Counted from the stretch's first letter, positions 15,847 to 26,209 are shown. The stretch: 64,000 nt of DNA from Phanerochaete sordida (GCA_019973155.2 BPQB01000005.1:868001-932000), one strand, 5' to 3'. The notes: generated by a model from the sequence alone, not told the origin. Made by a program: numbers and translations.

Positions 15847-17363
15847 ATGGACCTCGACGACATCTGGGACGAGCCCCTCACGCAGTCGCCGCCACGCTCG
15901 GCACCCGCAGGCGACGCCGCGACACCGCCGCCGCGCTCGCCCGCGAAGCGCCGCCGCACGAACCTCTTCCTCGCGTCCGACTCCGAGGGCGAGAACGACG
16001 CGTCCGCCAACCAGCCGACGTACCGCGCCCGCACGCCGAAGAAGGCCGTGCCGGACATTGATGCGCTCTTTGACGACATCGACGCCGATGTGGGCGGCGA
16101 GGACGATGACGGTCTCGGCGAGCTCGCGCCTGCGCTCGACCTCGACCAGCTTCGCCGGCAGGCTGAGGCGCGGCATGCGCGCGGCCCTCCTCTAACGCCA
16201 CATGAGATCCTCCCAAGCAGCTCGCCAACGCGTGAGCTTGAGGACGACGCGGAAGGAGGTGCGGGCGCAGGCGGGAAGAAGAAGGATGGAGACGGGCTGG
16301 AGGGAAACAAGAAGAGAAAGATCGCGAAGCTGGATGACGCACGACTCTTGGGCTCAAACGGTTTTCCTGCCCTCATCAAGCAGGCTAAGGGCTTCAAACC
16401 AAGAGGGAAGGGCCACGAGGTATGTCAGAGTTTTGTCCTGACGGCGTGTACTCACCCGTACCAGGTCTCCGACCTCAATAGGTTGCTCCAAATGTATCAG
16501 TTTTGGACGCACAAGATGTTTCCAAAAGCAGATTTTCACGATTCAGTACAACGTGTGGAGAAGTTGTGCCATTCGAAGCGCATGCATGTAAGTTTTGCGG
16601 TCTTTCTAGCACTGTATGCAGCTGACGGTATGCGTGCTCGTAGAGCGCATTGGGCGTCTGGCGAGACGAGTATCACGGCTTGCTCAACGGTCGCAAACCA
16701 GAAGAGCTCAACTCTGACGATGAGAGTGGTAGCGACAAAAACGACGAGGACGACGAGCCCCAGACGCAGCAGCGTGGGCCGTCGAGCGACGCTGAAGTAC
16801 CCGGGCCGGAAGAGGCGCGTTCGTCGAGTCCAGCACTCCGCCCTCCTTCATCAGCATCCGAGTTCACACCCGCGCCGGACGACGATTTTGATGTTGACGC
16901 TATCCTCCGAGAAGAGGCAGAAGCACGCAAGGCTGCTGCCGCTTCGAAGAGCACACCTTCTGGCGCAGCAGTGACTAGCGCGTCTACTCAGGCGGCCTCT
17001 CAAGCTCGACCGCCTGTTGGTATGGACGACGACGACGACCAGGCGATGTGGGACGAGCTGCATGCGTTCGAAGAAGACACGTTTCCACCTGCGAAGCCCT
17101 CCAACCCTCCTGCGTCTACACGCACAGCTGATGAAGACATGGATATGGACATGGACGAGGACGTGTGGGACGTTGTCCGCGAGATGGAGCAGGAGCAGGC
17201 GGCCGCAGTCCAACCGAAGCCGAGTACTGCCCCTGCGCTCCCAGCTGTACCCGCTCCCTCTGAGGCCGATACCTCGTCGGCATCCGTCGCGGAGGCACGC
17301 GCTGAACAGCCGGGCCACCCCGCGGCCACCAATGACGAGGGATGGGACGAGATGTACGAGTAG
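15847..17363 (+). CDS. CSM3: Replication fork protection complex subunit Csm3/Swi3 (TIPIN homologue)
   Basis: Partner of Tof1/Swi1; stabilises stalled forks and supports the S-phase checkpoint. The Swi3 domain is clear at about 16335-16590 (ARLLGSNGFPALIKQAKGFK, then DLNRLLQMYQFWTHKMFPKA and FHDSVQRVEKLC). The flanks are long, acidic and low in complexity: an N-terminal MDLDDIWDEPLTQSPPRS, a KRRR nuclear signal, and a C-terminal half rich in Asp/Glu/Ser/Pro ending NDEGWDEMYE. Start choice is uncertain: the frame stays open to ATGs at 15727 and 15736, but these would leave 40 bp to NTM1, and MDLDDIWDEP resembles the usual start. Two introns in the Swi3 region. The tRNA-derived array begins 57 bp after the stop. 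Confidence 0.85.
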
Positions 17364-17420
17364 ACCACGGCCGACTTCCGTACGATATACCCGCTTTCGC
17401 GATCAAGGGGCGGTGGCAGG

Positions 17421-17997
17421 TGCCCCAGTGAGGCTCGAACTCTCAGAACGCGCTAGGTCTGGCATGGGATCTGCCCCAGTGGGGCTCGAACACAGTAAAC
17501 GCGCTTCTGGGGAGGAAAGTGCTCCAGTGAGGCTCGAACAGGATGAGCTGAAAGCACTTCAGTGGGAGTCCTGCGCGGGAAGTGCCCCAGTGAGGCTCGA
17601 ACTCCCAGAACGCACTAGGACTGGCATGGGATCTGCTCCAGTGGGGCTCGAACACAGTGAACGCACTTCTTGGGTTAGGCCTAGGGTGGAAACTGCTCCA
17701 GTGAGGCTCGAACTCTCAGAACGCACTAGAACGGGCATGAGATCTGCCCCAGTGGGGCTCGAACACAGTTGATGCACTTCTCGGTAGGCTTGGGGTGAAA
17801 ACTGCTCCAGTGAGGCTCGAACAGGATGAGCTGAAAGCACTTCAGTGGCCTGCGCGGGAAGTGCCCCAGTGAGGCTCGAACTCTCAGAACGCACTATAAC
17901 TGGCATGGGATCTGCCCCAGTGGGGCTCGAACACAGTAAACACGCTTCTTGGTAGGCCTGGGGTACCGTGGAAAGTGCTCCAGTGAGGCTCGAACTC
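17421..17997. repeat. Tandem array of 11 tRNA-Asn 3'-half (T-arm/B-box) units
   Basis: Eleven units begin at 17421, 17472, 17520, 17583, 17634, 17694, 17745, 17803, 17862, 17913 and 17976. Each opens with the core TG(C/T)CCCAGTG(A/G)GGCTCGAAC or its CTCCAG variant. That core is the reverse complement of the acceptor strand plus T-arm of the tRNA-Asn gene at 19848-19939. Spacers after the core fall into three classes, A (ends near GGCATGGGATC), B (ACAGTAAACGC type) and C (AGGATGAGCTG type), in the order ABCAB-ABCAB-A. So a five-unit higher-order repeat of 273 and 282 bp is present twice plus one unit. All 11 keep GTTCGAGCC, a Pol III B-box core, on the minus strand. No 5' tRNA half (A box) is present, so the units cannot encode tRNAs. 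Confidence 0.92.
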
Positions 17998-19579
17998 CCA
18001 GAGCCGTACATCGGTCTGGTTTCGCGAGCCCCAGTTGCCTTTGCTTGCCTCTCCATTATCTCAGTTTAGGGCTCCAGCCATATAGTGAGTACGTAGGCTG
18101 CATGAGTGTCCTAGTAGTATTCGAGCTTGTGTATTGAAGTCGTTGTCGGTCCAAAGGCTCCAAATCGCAACCTCGGCTTCATCCCCGGGAGCCTTTCAAG
18201 TTAAGACTTCACTAGTGTAAATGGAGACGCCGAAGCCTTCTCTTCGAACTATCATCTGCGGATGGTGAATCATGATAAGTATAATGAGGTATGAGGTTAT
18301 GCTCTTACACGACGTATAGCTTGCCTGGCTATGTAGCGCACACAGATCCCACTAGGTCTTGCGCGCAGAGCACCTCTGTCGCTTACGATCTGGAGAGTCG
18401 ACGAGTCGACACGAGTCTAAAGGCTCTCTACCGGTCCCACTGGCACACAGCGAATCTACCAAAACTGGTGGCATAGACGGTGAGTTCGAAAAAGGCCGTA
18501 CTTATTCTCAATAGCACAGCGGCCGCACTAGTTCTCCTCGACCTCAGAGGGTAGATTGTGACTGAATCTCGTGCTGGCCGGAGCTCCTCCCTGAGCAGAC
18601 GTCATTGCCAATGTGTCTGCTGGCATCGGACTACTAAGGTGCGTATCGTCATTGGAGCCTCTGTGGCTTTCCGCTGATGTGTCGGGCAGAACGCAGCACG
18701 CCCGCGAACCGCGATTGACGGACGGCGGCCCGCTATCTTGGCGTCGCAAAGCTCGCAGGACGCTGATTAGCGAGAACTGAGGTCAGAGATGCTCGACGCA
18801 GCGGTGACGAACGATGGGCCGACACTAGCATTACACGAACGGCGCGCCAGGGACTCCGTGCCATGCGCGGCGGTTAGCTAGAGACCGCAGAAAATCGAGC
18901 TAGCGTCCAGCCGATGCGCGGGATCGTGGTTCCTCGACTCGCGGCGCGTGCTCAGCTCCAGCGACGTGCGAAAGGTCTGCGCTGCACTTACAAGGGGTGA
19001 TCTACTAATATCAGGGCAAACTTGAATCGACTCGGCGAGCGCGGTGTCCCCATCCAGGCGAACAACAGGCTGACATGGGTAAATGATCATGGACATCATA
19101 CTTCTGCTGAAGCTGTACAGTATGAGAACAACGTGGAATCAAGTTTTGAACTATGGGCTGCCCTGGGATGTGCACAGTACGCTGCTCGTGCGCAGCTCGC
19201 GCACGGCCGGCGGTACATCCGCTGCTGGCCGCTGGCCGCCCGCTGACATACATCGGACTCTCGACGTGTGCATGCACATCTTCGTGTACGTCGTTACCTT
19301 CGTCCTACTATCGCGCCCTCTCTGTCTAAGCACTCTACGTGCACTTGTTCTTCACTGCAGACGCTGTCACAGAGCTCGAGGCCCTGAGCACGCTTGGACT
19401 GCGTGAGCGCAACAGCCTCACAGATGGTCAGCTGGGGTGCAGACCACCTGAGGTATGCGCAGACACACGACGTCGACTTTCGGGGTCGAACACACGTTCA
19501 CCGTGTGCATTCCCCGGACCTCTACTTGTCACTACTGGAGATTTAAACACGATCCAGAGCCTAATCCTCGGAGTTGTAT
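17998..19579. other. Gene-poor island A, left part
   Basis: No convincing protein gene on either strand: frames are short and lack conserved motifs or consistent splice patterns. It holds a degraded copy of the short dispersed repeat at about 18067-18094 and a doubled GAGTCGAC motif near 18396-18415. Base composition is less GC-rich than the flanking genes. Confidence 0.5.
18067..18094 (-). repeat. Degraded copy of the GGAGCC-end short dispersed repeat
   Basis: The reverse complement reads ACTCACTATATGGCTGGAGCC then CTA. It matches the 3' end of the copy ending at 41852 (ACTCACTATACGGTTGGAGCC then TTA) apart from three transitions. Only the end of the element is recognisable. It lies 70 bp beyond the tRNA-derived array. 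Confidence 0.55.
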
Positions 19580-19680
19580 AAAACTACATGTGTACAATGT
19601 GTATAACTGTATGTGTACTATATACTGTCAGTGTACAAAAAAGTTCAACATGTATACTATACTATACAGTTGGAGCCTTA
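19580..19680 (+). repeat. Short dispersed repeat, copy 1
   Basis: A 101-bp A/T-rich element running from AAAACTACATGTGTAC to CAGTTGGAGCCTTA, with several internal GTGTAC/GTATAC steps. The same two ends bound the copy at 40382-40486 and, in diverged form, the copy at 41726-41852. The ends are weakly inverted (TAAAACTACA against TAAGGCTCCA), which would fit a MITE, but no clear target-site duplication is seen. The GGAGCCTTA end points at the 3' end of the tRNA-Asn gene, 167 bp away. Confidence 0.8.
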
Positions 19681-19838
19681 CCGGAGTCACATCTACTCCA
19701 GTACTGTGTATCGATCTGGTATCGTAGTTCTCAGCGACATATGCTTCCTTATCCACCGCTACCAGTAGTAAAACAATAACTCCCATAGACTGTATACGGT
19801 GTACACTACACCCCAAGGGTCATATATGCACAGATAGC

Positions 19839-19843
19839 AAAAA
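19839..19843 (-). terminator. Pol III terminator of tRNA-Asn
   Basis: Run of five T on the tRNA sense strand, four bases after the discriminator base (preceded by TTTC). Confidence 0.75.
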
Positions 19844-19847
19844 GAAA

Positions 19848-19939
19848 CTGCCCCAGTGAGGCTCGAACTCACGACCTTCCGATGAAATGATCATGTGATC
19901 TTAACAGTCGGACGCTGTAACCAACTCAGCCATGGGGCA
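19848..19939 (-). tRNA. tRNA-Asn (anticodon GUU) with an 18-nt intron
   Basis: Folds as a full cloverleaf: acceptor TGCCCCA/TGGGGCA, D-stem GCTG/CAGC, anticodon stem TCCGA/TCGGA, loop CTGTTA with anticodon GTT, T-stem GTGAG/CTCAC with loop TTCGAGC, discriminator G. The insert of about 18 nt (containing GATCACATGATC) sits between positions 37 and 38, the canonical eukaryotic tRNA intron site. The overall sequence resembles yeast tRNA-Asn. The first pair is T1:A72 rather than the common G:C, which is unusual. Its T-arm/acceptor segment is identical to the core of the A-type units in the array about 1.9 kb to the left. Confidence 0.9.
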
Positions 19940-20781
19940 TATATTCGTACCGAAGCGGATATGGATATGAACGTCCCTGCGTGTAGGCGTACGCCACGAA
20001 GTCCTAGCCTTCTGTTTTGGGGCGTGTTGGTTAAACACAATTGTGAGCATTAAACAGTACTGTATAAGATGTCTCATCAGCGTCCTTCTGGTACTCACGT
20101 CTCTACACCCTAACTGCTGTGATCTTAGCCTGATTTTGGTGGCCGCAACTCTTCCATCCAGATGTAACGGTCCATAGTCTGACTTCTGAAGATCGCGGGC
20201 AGGACTCGGAGCAATGGGCAAAGCTCATGCATGTATACTTTCATCGAAGATTGAGAAGATAAAGTCCAAAAAAATTGCCGACAACGTCGTACATTATGTC
20301 GCTGCCCTTAAGATCCGTCTTACTATCACTATGACGAGTCTTCCAAGTGTCTTTCAGTTGTGTCGCGTCGTGGGATAGTGTGATCGTCCTCAGAAGGAAG
20401 CAGCATGAATTACCTGCAAACCAGAGCTTACGTTTGGACAAGGCCATCACCTGGGGAACTTCATTGCTCGGACTGCTGTTTCGGAGTCTGCCATGCTCGC
20501 GCGACCAACGCGCGACTTCCTGTCGCGAACTTCCCGTCTGAACTAAATTCCGCCCCTAAGTCTGCAAGCACTAAATTTCACATAAAAATTGAAGTGAATG
20601 AACAGTGTGTGGCCGTTGAGAGGCAGCTGGTCCCGGTCAGACAGGGCCGCTTTGCAGGCCCCAGCAGCGGCCAGACGCGCTGCCGCCTGATGGCGGTACG
20701 TCACAAGCGCTCTCGCTCCGACTTGCTCGCGCACCCCGACCAGGACCAAGTCATTCTTTCTTATCTGCCGCGCAACCCGCC
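19940..20781. other. Gene-poor island A, right part, and VMA8 upstream region
   Basis: No gene recognised. The right end must contain the VMA8 promoter; no TATA box is obvious. Confidence 0.5.
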
Positions 20782-21743
20782 ATGTCCGGCACAGGAGCAC
20801 GAGAGAATGTCTTTCCGACGCGTATGGCGCTGACGAACATCAAGCTGCGGCTCAAGGGCGCGCAGACGGGGCACTCGCTCCTCGCAAAGAAGCGGGACGC
20901 ACTGACGACCCGCTTCAGGGCCATCCTGCGCAAAGTCGACGAGGTACCCGCCTGCGCTGGCCAATGCGAGACTTCTTGGCTCACGAACGTTTTTGTGATG
21001 GCAGGCAAAGCGCAAGATGGGCCGAGTGATGCAGCTCGCGTCGTTTTCCCTGGCTGAAGTCACGTACGCGACGGGCGACATCTCGTACCTGGTGCAGGAG
21101 CAGGCAAAGTCTGCCTCGTTCCGGGTCAAGGCGAAGCAAGAGAACGTGTCTGGTGTTGTGCTACCCGCCTTCGAGGTCGACAGGGTACCTGGCTCAGGTG
21201 CGCAGTTATCTCGCCATCATCGGTAGACATGCTGATGACGCTCCTGGTGCACTACCTAGATTTCAACCTGACTGGTCTTGGTCGTGGCGGTCAGCAAGTG
21301 TTGCGATCGAAGGAGGTCTATGCCAAAGCTGTCGAGACGCTAGTCGAACTCGCGTCGTTGCAGACCGCGTTCATGATCCTCGATGAAGTCATCCGAGCCA
21401 CGAATCGCCGCGTAAATGCTATCGAACACGTCGTAATCCCAAGGCTCGAGAACACTATCAAATATATCAACAGCGAGCTGGACGAGATGGACAGAGAAGA
21501 GTTCTTCCGGTACGTCGCAAGCGTTTCGAGAGTGCTGTACCGCTCACCCTTCGTGGCAGGCTGAAGAAGATCCAGGGCAAGAAGAAGCGCGACGCTGGCA
21601 AGGCAGATGCCGAGAAGGAAGCACAAGACGCAAGAAACTATGCGCAGCAGGGTGCTGGCACAGTTCCCCAAGCCGAAGAAGTCGCAGAAACAGGGGAGAG
21701 TAGCGACCTCCTCGGCACCAAGGACGAGGATGTTATTTTCTGA
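20782..21743 (+). CDS. VMA8: V-type H+-ATPase V1 subunit D
   Basis: Central-stalk rotor subunit of the vacuolar proton pump. The N-terminus [20 protein letters not shown] and the following [20 protein letters not shown] are diagnostic, followed by long alpha-helices ([77 protein letters not shown]). It ends with a variable acidic tail, [11 protein letters not shown] and TGA at 21741-21743. Three short introns; the one after VDRVPGS joins to [15 protein letters not shown]. Normal length for the family (about 260 residues). Convergent with RPL26, 299 bp apart. Confidence 0.95.
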
Positions 21744-22042
21744 TTCGTTCAGTGTTTTCTTACCGCACATGAATGTAATGTATCCGGACAGCAGCATCAA
21801 TCCATATACCACTCTGCACATTGCGACCAATAATACATTGTGGAATGACAGAGCGGAATAGTGTCGTGTAACGACGGAAACCACGAGCCTCACCTGAGCA
21901 AGTCGTGGAAGAAGGCGGCGGGTGGCCTCATGGAGCATATCATGTGCGTGGGGTGCGCATACATACATGGATCGTTTTGGGAGTGCAATACGATAGCCAG
22001 CGAGAGAGAGCACGGGAAGACCAAAAGAAGAAGGGGAGGTGT

Positions 22043-22838
22043 TTACTGCCATGTCATCAATTTTCAGAGCGAACGCCAACTGCATGAATTTACTCACGTC
22101 GACCATCTCGACATCAGCACCGGCAGCCTCCTTCTTGCGGTCCTTGCGGTCGAGGATTGCCCGCCTAAGCAGATTTTAGAACGCCAATTTCGAAGTGCAA
22201 CTTATGAAGCAAAGCGCACCTGTCCTTGTCGAGCTTGATGGTGGTGATAACGACGTTCGAGGGGTGGATGCCAATGGGTACCGACGAGCCGTTCGACTTG
22301 TCGCGCTGGACACGCTCGACGTGGATCACCCACTTCTTGCGGTACACCTGAGTGACCTTGCCCTCCCGGCCCTTGTACTTGCCCCGGACGATCCGAACCT
22401 CGTCATCCTTGCGGATTGGTAGCGAGCGAGTCTATATAGTCCAGACGCACGGACAGGGAGGATTCGATGAGAGGGGCTGTTTCCGCATAAATGAAACTGT
22501 CAAACGTACGTTGTGCTTGCCACGGAGCTCCTTGGAAAGAGCGGAGGACATGATCTTGCGGCGGACGGAGGAGGGCGCCGCGAAGTGCGCCTTGCGCGAC
22601 TTGCGGCGAGAGGAGGAGACGTCTGTAGAGTGTCAAACCAAGCGAGAAGACATACGTTCGTCAGCATTTCGTCCATGAAACGAGCTCCCCAAGCACTGAT
22701 CAAATCCGCCTCATCCCGCCAGTCTCATCCACATCCACCTTCCTCCGCGACCATCCAGCCTCTTCCACCCCTCTAAACGCACGGATTTGACAGAATAGCA
22801 GCAGGACAGCATAACTAACCCGGGTTGAGCTTGGCCAT
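22043..22838 (-). CDS. RPL26: 60S ribosomal protein L26 (uL24)
   Basis: Large-subunit protein near the exit tunnel, with a KOW motif. Reads [20 protein letters not shown], then [20 protein letters not shown], the KOW block [20 protein letters not shown], and [20 protein letters not shown] with [10 protein letters not shown]. The last coding residues are GADVEMVD. The codon after GAC is not a stop; an intron of about 51 nt (GTGAGT ... GGCAG) intervenes and the stop codon TAA stands alone at 22043-22045 at the start of the last exon. Several introns, as usual for fungal ribosomal protein genes. Divergent from FRG1. Confidence 0.93.
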
Positions 22839-22990
22839 CAGGGCGATTCCGTCGTTCTTGAGGGTCTTGAGGATGTCCGGGACTCGATGGGCACAAATGT
22901 GGGATGCTCGGCGGTGAAGACAAGCGCCCAAAGCCGAGTAAGCGCTAGGGTTAGGTTTAGGTCGTTCATCTACCCCCACTTCCTCTGCAC
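22839..22990. promoter_or_regulatory. Divergent RPL26/FRG1 promoter with telo-box
   Basis: A 152-bp shared promoter. TAGGGTTAGGTTTAGG at 22946-22961 is three telomere-like steps. TTAGGG-type motifs in ribosomal protein promoters are bound by Tbf1-family Myb factors in several fungi. The match is seen directly; the binding is inferred. Confidence 0.6.
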
Positions 22991-24012
22991 ATGTCTGAAG
23001 ACAAGGTCCGTCCCTCGAAGCTCAAGTTCAAAGGGGAAAAGACCAAGAAGAAGCGCAAGCGTGAGCCTGACGAAGAGGGCGAAAGCACGAGTCGCCGCCG
23101 TCGCAGAGATGAAGATGACGATGCTCCGGAGACATGGGTCCTCCCAGAGGAAGCCAACGACATACGGGGTCCGACGTTCGTCATTCATCCCTCAGACCCT
23201 TCACCTATATGTATCACCTACGACACAACGCGCGGACGTATTGTCCTACAGTCGCTAGACAAGGAGAAGACAGAGGACGACCAGGAACCGCCGAAATTGC
23301 TGGACCGCATCCCTACCGAAGTCTCGCAGGTCTGGGTCATCACTCGTGTAGCCGGGTCACCAACAATCAATCTGCGCACCGGCGTCGGCGAGGGCAAGTT
23401 TTTGTCCTGCGATAAACACGGTATCGTGTCCGCAGACAGAGAAGCCCGGGGACCGCAAGAAGAATGGACTCCTGTAGTATTCCCAGACGGCATGGTCGCT
23501 TTCCAGAACATCTACGAGAAGTATCTTGCTGTCGATGAGGTTGCTGGTGGGCAGCTTGCTCTACGAGGAGATAGCGAGGAAGTCGGATTTAGAGAAAGGT
23601 TCTGGGTCAAGATACAGAGCAAGTACAAGAAGGAAGCGCACGCCGAGGAGAGGAAGAGGAAAGAAGGGATGTCGATAGATGACAATCTAGACGAAGCTTC
23701 AGCGAAGTACGTGGCGCGTTCCCTAGTTGCAACACCTACAGCTGACACTGCTCGCCGCTCCATAGCAAGACATTCCAGGCATGGGGCGCTGGCAGATCTA
23801 TCTTGTCTACCGATGACAAGAAAGAGGTACGTGCCACAGGGATCACACTTAAGTCGGTATTAACCTCGTCGTACACAGCTCAAGAAGGCGAAGAAGGAAG
23901 GACGACTCGCCGAAGCTCTACTTGATCGTCGTGCGAAGCTGAAAAGGTATGCTGTCCCGTCGCGCTATAGCCGTCTCCTCTGACATCTCCAAACAGCGAC
24001 AGGTTCTGCTAG
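22991..24012 (+). CDS. FRG1: FRG1-like protein (beta-trefoil, actin-bundling/RNA-linked)
   Basis: Homologue of human FRG1, a nuclear/nucleolar protein linked to splicing and F-actin. The N-terminus is Lys/Arg-rich (KLKFKGEKTKKKRKREP; RRRRRDEDDD), giving nuclear signals. The fascin-like beta-trefoil follows, with family blocks LRTGVGEGKFLSCDKHGIVS, GPQEEWTPVVFPDGMVAFQN and YEKYLAVDE. The basic tail after two introns contains KTFQAWGAGRSILS and KKELKKAKKEGRLAEALLDR, and the last intron adds SDRFC and TAG at 24010-24012. Complete in length (about 275 residues). Confidence 0.9.
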
Positions 24013-24339
24013 TCTGCCATACGTATAGGTTGCGTGATCCATGTACTTACCTTCACGGACTGTTGTATTTCATTGTATTCTAGTCTGGATTCGCCATAGA
24101 TTTGCGGTAGTCTGACACGATCTTCACTTTCAAGGATTCGGCTGCACACTCACCAACATCCTGCGAGTATGCTATGGACACTGAGCTCTGGACTGAGTCT
24201 GACTGACCCACGAAAGGCTGGACGCTCTCCATTGGTGGCCCTTCGCGTGGCACAAGCGCCCAAGACACACGACGCGACCATTTATATACGCGCTTCCGGT
24301 CGCGTTTTTCTCCCACCCCCATCTGCCCCGCATTCCGCG
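24013..24339. promoter_or_regulatory. Intergenic region FRG1/J-protein with TATA-like site
   Basis: Contains TTTATATACG at about 24281-24290, 50-60 bp before the J-protein start. Nothing else is recognised. Confidence 0.45.
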
Positions 24340-26209
24340 ATGCCTGTCTCGCGCACAAAGATCACCGAGGCGTACACCGTCCTTGGCCTTGGCGACGTAA
24401 GAGATGGCCTCCAGCTTCAGTGGTTCAGCACTGACACTACCATATGTAGGGAACGTCCCTCGAGGTCGTCAAAAGCACATACAAGCAGGCGAGTTCTGTT
24501 CGGCCACATCTGAACATCACAGCTGACACGGCAGCAATCTCGTGCAGCTTGCATTGCGCACTCATCCAGACAAGAACCCAGACAATCGCGAGTCGGCCAC
24601 TGCAGAGTTCCAACGGTTGAGCGAAGCATACAATGTCCTTCTGAAACATCTCGATACATCGGAGCCACCCCCGCGTACCGGACACTACGGCGCGCACGAT
24701 GAAGACTACGAATACTACGACGATTCTGACGAAGGTTATTGGTATCACGATTCTGACTATGACGACTCCGAGGACGACTTCTACTTCGATTCGCGCTCAG
24801 ATAGATTCGCGTTCTTCATGTAAGCATGAAATATTTGTACTCTATTTGCGCGACTCAGCGACGTTCAGGTACATGTTCGACGAGCTGCTTCATAACAGGG
24901 GCAACCGTTCGTCCCAGCAATGTAAGTGCCACTCTCCTTGTATCGCGAAAAAAGTCCAACCTCCACTTAGCGTATTATCAGCACCATTGTCCTCACCACC
25001 ACCACCACCATCACCACCATCATGAGGATGTGCCACCCGAGAGTCAGGAGGCATTTGAGGCCCGGATCCGTCGTGCTCGGGAAGAGCAGGAGCAGGCTGC
25101 CGAACGGCGGAAGATCGAAGAGACGCGCCGCAAGGAAGAACAGGAGCAAGCAAGAGCAAGAGGTGCGTCGATGCGTGCATCTTCGTCTTGCCTCGCACTA
25201 AAGTTGCTCCGCAGAACGCAAGATCGCAGAGGATAGACAGAAAGCCAAGGCCTCAAACAAGAAGGCACAGGCCGAAGCCGCTCGCAAGTTAGCCGAAGCC
25301 AAGGCTAAGGCACTACAGGAACAGTCTCAAGCTTCGCGATCCGCAGTCTTCGCTGCTGCACGAAATGGTGACTCCGCTAAAGTCAAGAAGGGCGTTTACG
25401 AGAACAACGTCGACGCTGCGGGAGGCGAGATCAGACGTGGCTGCGATGCCTACGTGAAGACACCTCCCAAGGATCGTTCAGAGACGCTGTCTCACATCGC
25501 GGCGAAACGCGGCGACACCGATTTGGTGCAGTGGCTCGACACGCATGGTTAGTACCGCAGGCTATATGCGCGTACATACTTACCAAAGAAATGCACAGGA
25601 GCTGACATGGAGGAGCGCGACAAAGCAGGTTTCACTCCATTCCATATCGCCTTGCGCAAAGGCCACATTCCTATCATTGCGTACTTCTTTGATGCGCATG
25701 AACCTGACGGCTCCGAGGCTATCTATGAAGCTCCGCCGAAGACGTCGCTCCTGAGTCTCGCCCTAGAGTCAACAGAGCCAGAGGCGGTATGGTTCATTCT
25801 GAACAAGAAGCTCGCATCTGCAGAAGACATCGCCGACTCTTATAAAGCCATCCTAAAGCAGCAAAGTCGACAGAAGTCGTCCATCAAGGTGCAGGAAATT
25901 ACGAATTTGCTCATCACCTTCGGCGGGCTCTCGAAGGACATCCATCCCGAGCCTGACGTCCAGCCTCAATCCACCAATGGCGAATCGTGCAGAATATCAC
26001 CAGAGCCGCCGTCGGTGAACCAAGAAGCCGCCAGCCAGACAGGTTCCGCGAGCTCCACACACCTGTCTGGTCAGGCGACACCGCGTGACGTGCCAGAGGC
26101 AAACAGTCATCCTCCGCTGCCTCAAGGCCGAGGACGCGGCCGCGGTAGAGGCCGTGGGCGTGGACGCGGATCCAGAGGTCGTGGACGTGGGGGCCCCCCT
26201 CCTGCGTAG
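24340..26209 (+). CDS. J-domain protein with His run, coiled coil, ankyrin repeats and RG tail
   Basis: Likely Hsp70 co-chaperone. The N-terminal J domain is split by two introns: ITEAYTVLGLGDGTSLEVVK, then LALRTHPDKNPDNRESATAE with the HPD motif, then FQRLSEAYNVL. Next come a very acidic Tyr/Asp segment (24690-24820), a run of about ten His at about 24995-25023 following HQHHCP, a charged coiled coil (EEQEQAAERRKIEETRRKEE), and ankyrin-type repeats (SETLSHIAAKRGDTDLVQWL; DKAGFTPFHIALRKGHIPII). A Ser/Pro-rich region leads to a C-terminal RG/GR tail (GRGRGRGRGRGRGRG). J domain plus ankyrin resembles architectures seen in basidiomycete proteins; the client is unknown. The exon edge near the His run is the least certain part. 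Confidence 0.78.

Noticed and set aside
17421..17997. CRISPR array, suggested by regular repeats of about 20 bp with spacers
   Set aside because: The genome is eukaryotic, the spacers recur as three classes instead of being unique, the core is tRNA-derived, and there are no cas genes.
22946..22961. Interstitial telomere remnant
   Set aside because: Only three imperfect steps, and placed exactly in a ribosomal protein promoter; a regulatory telo-box is more likely.
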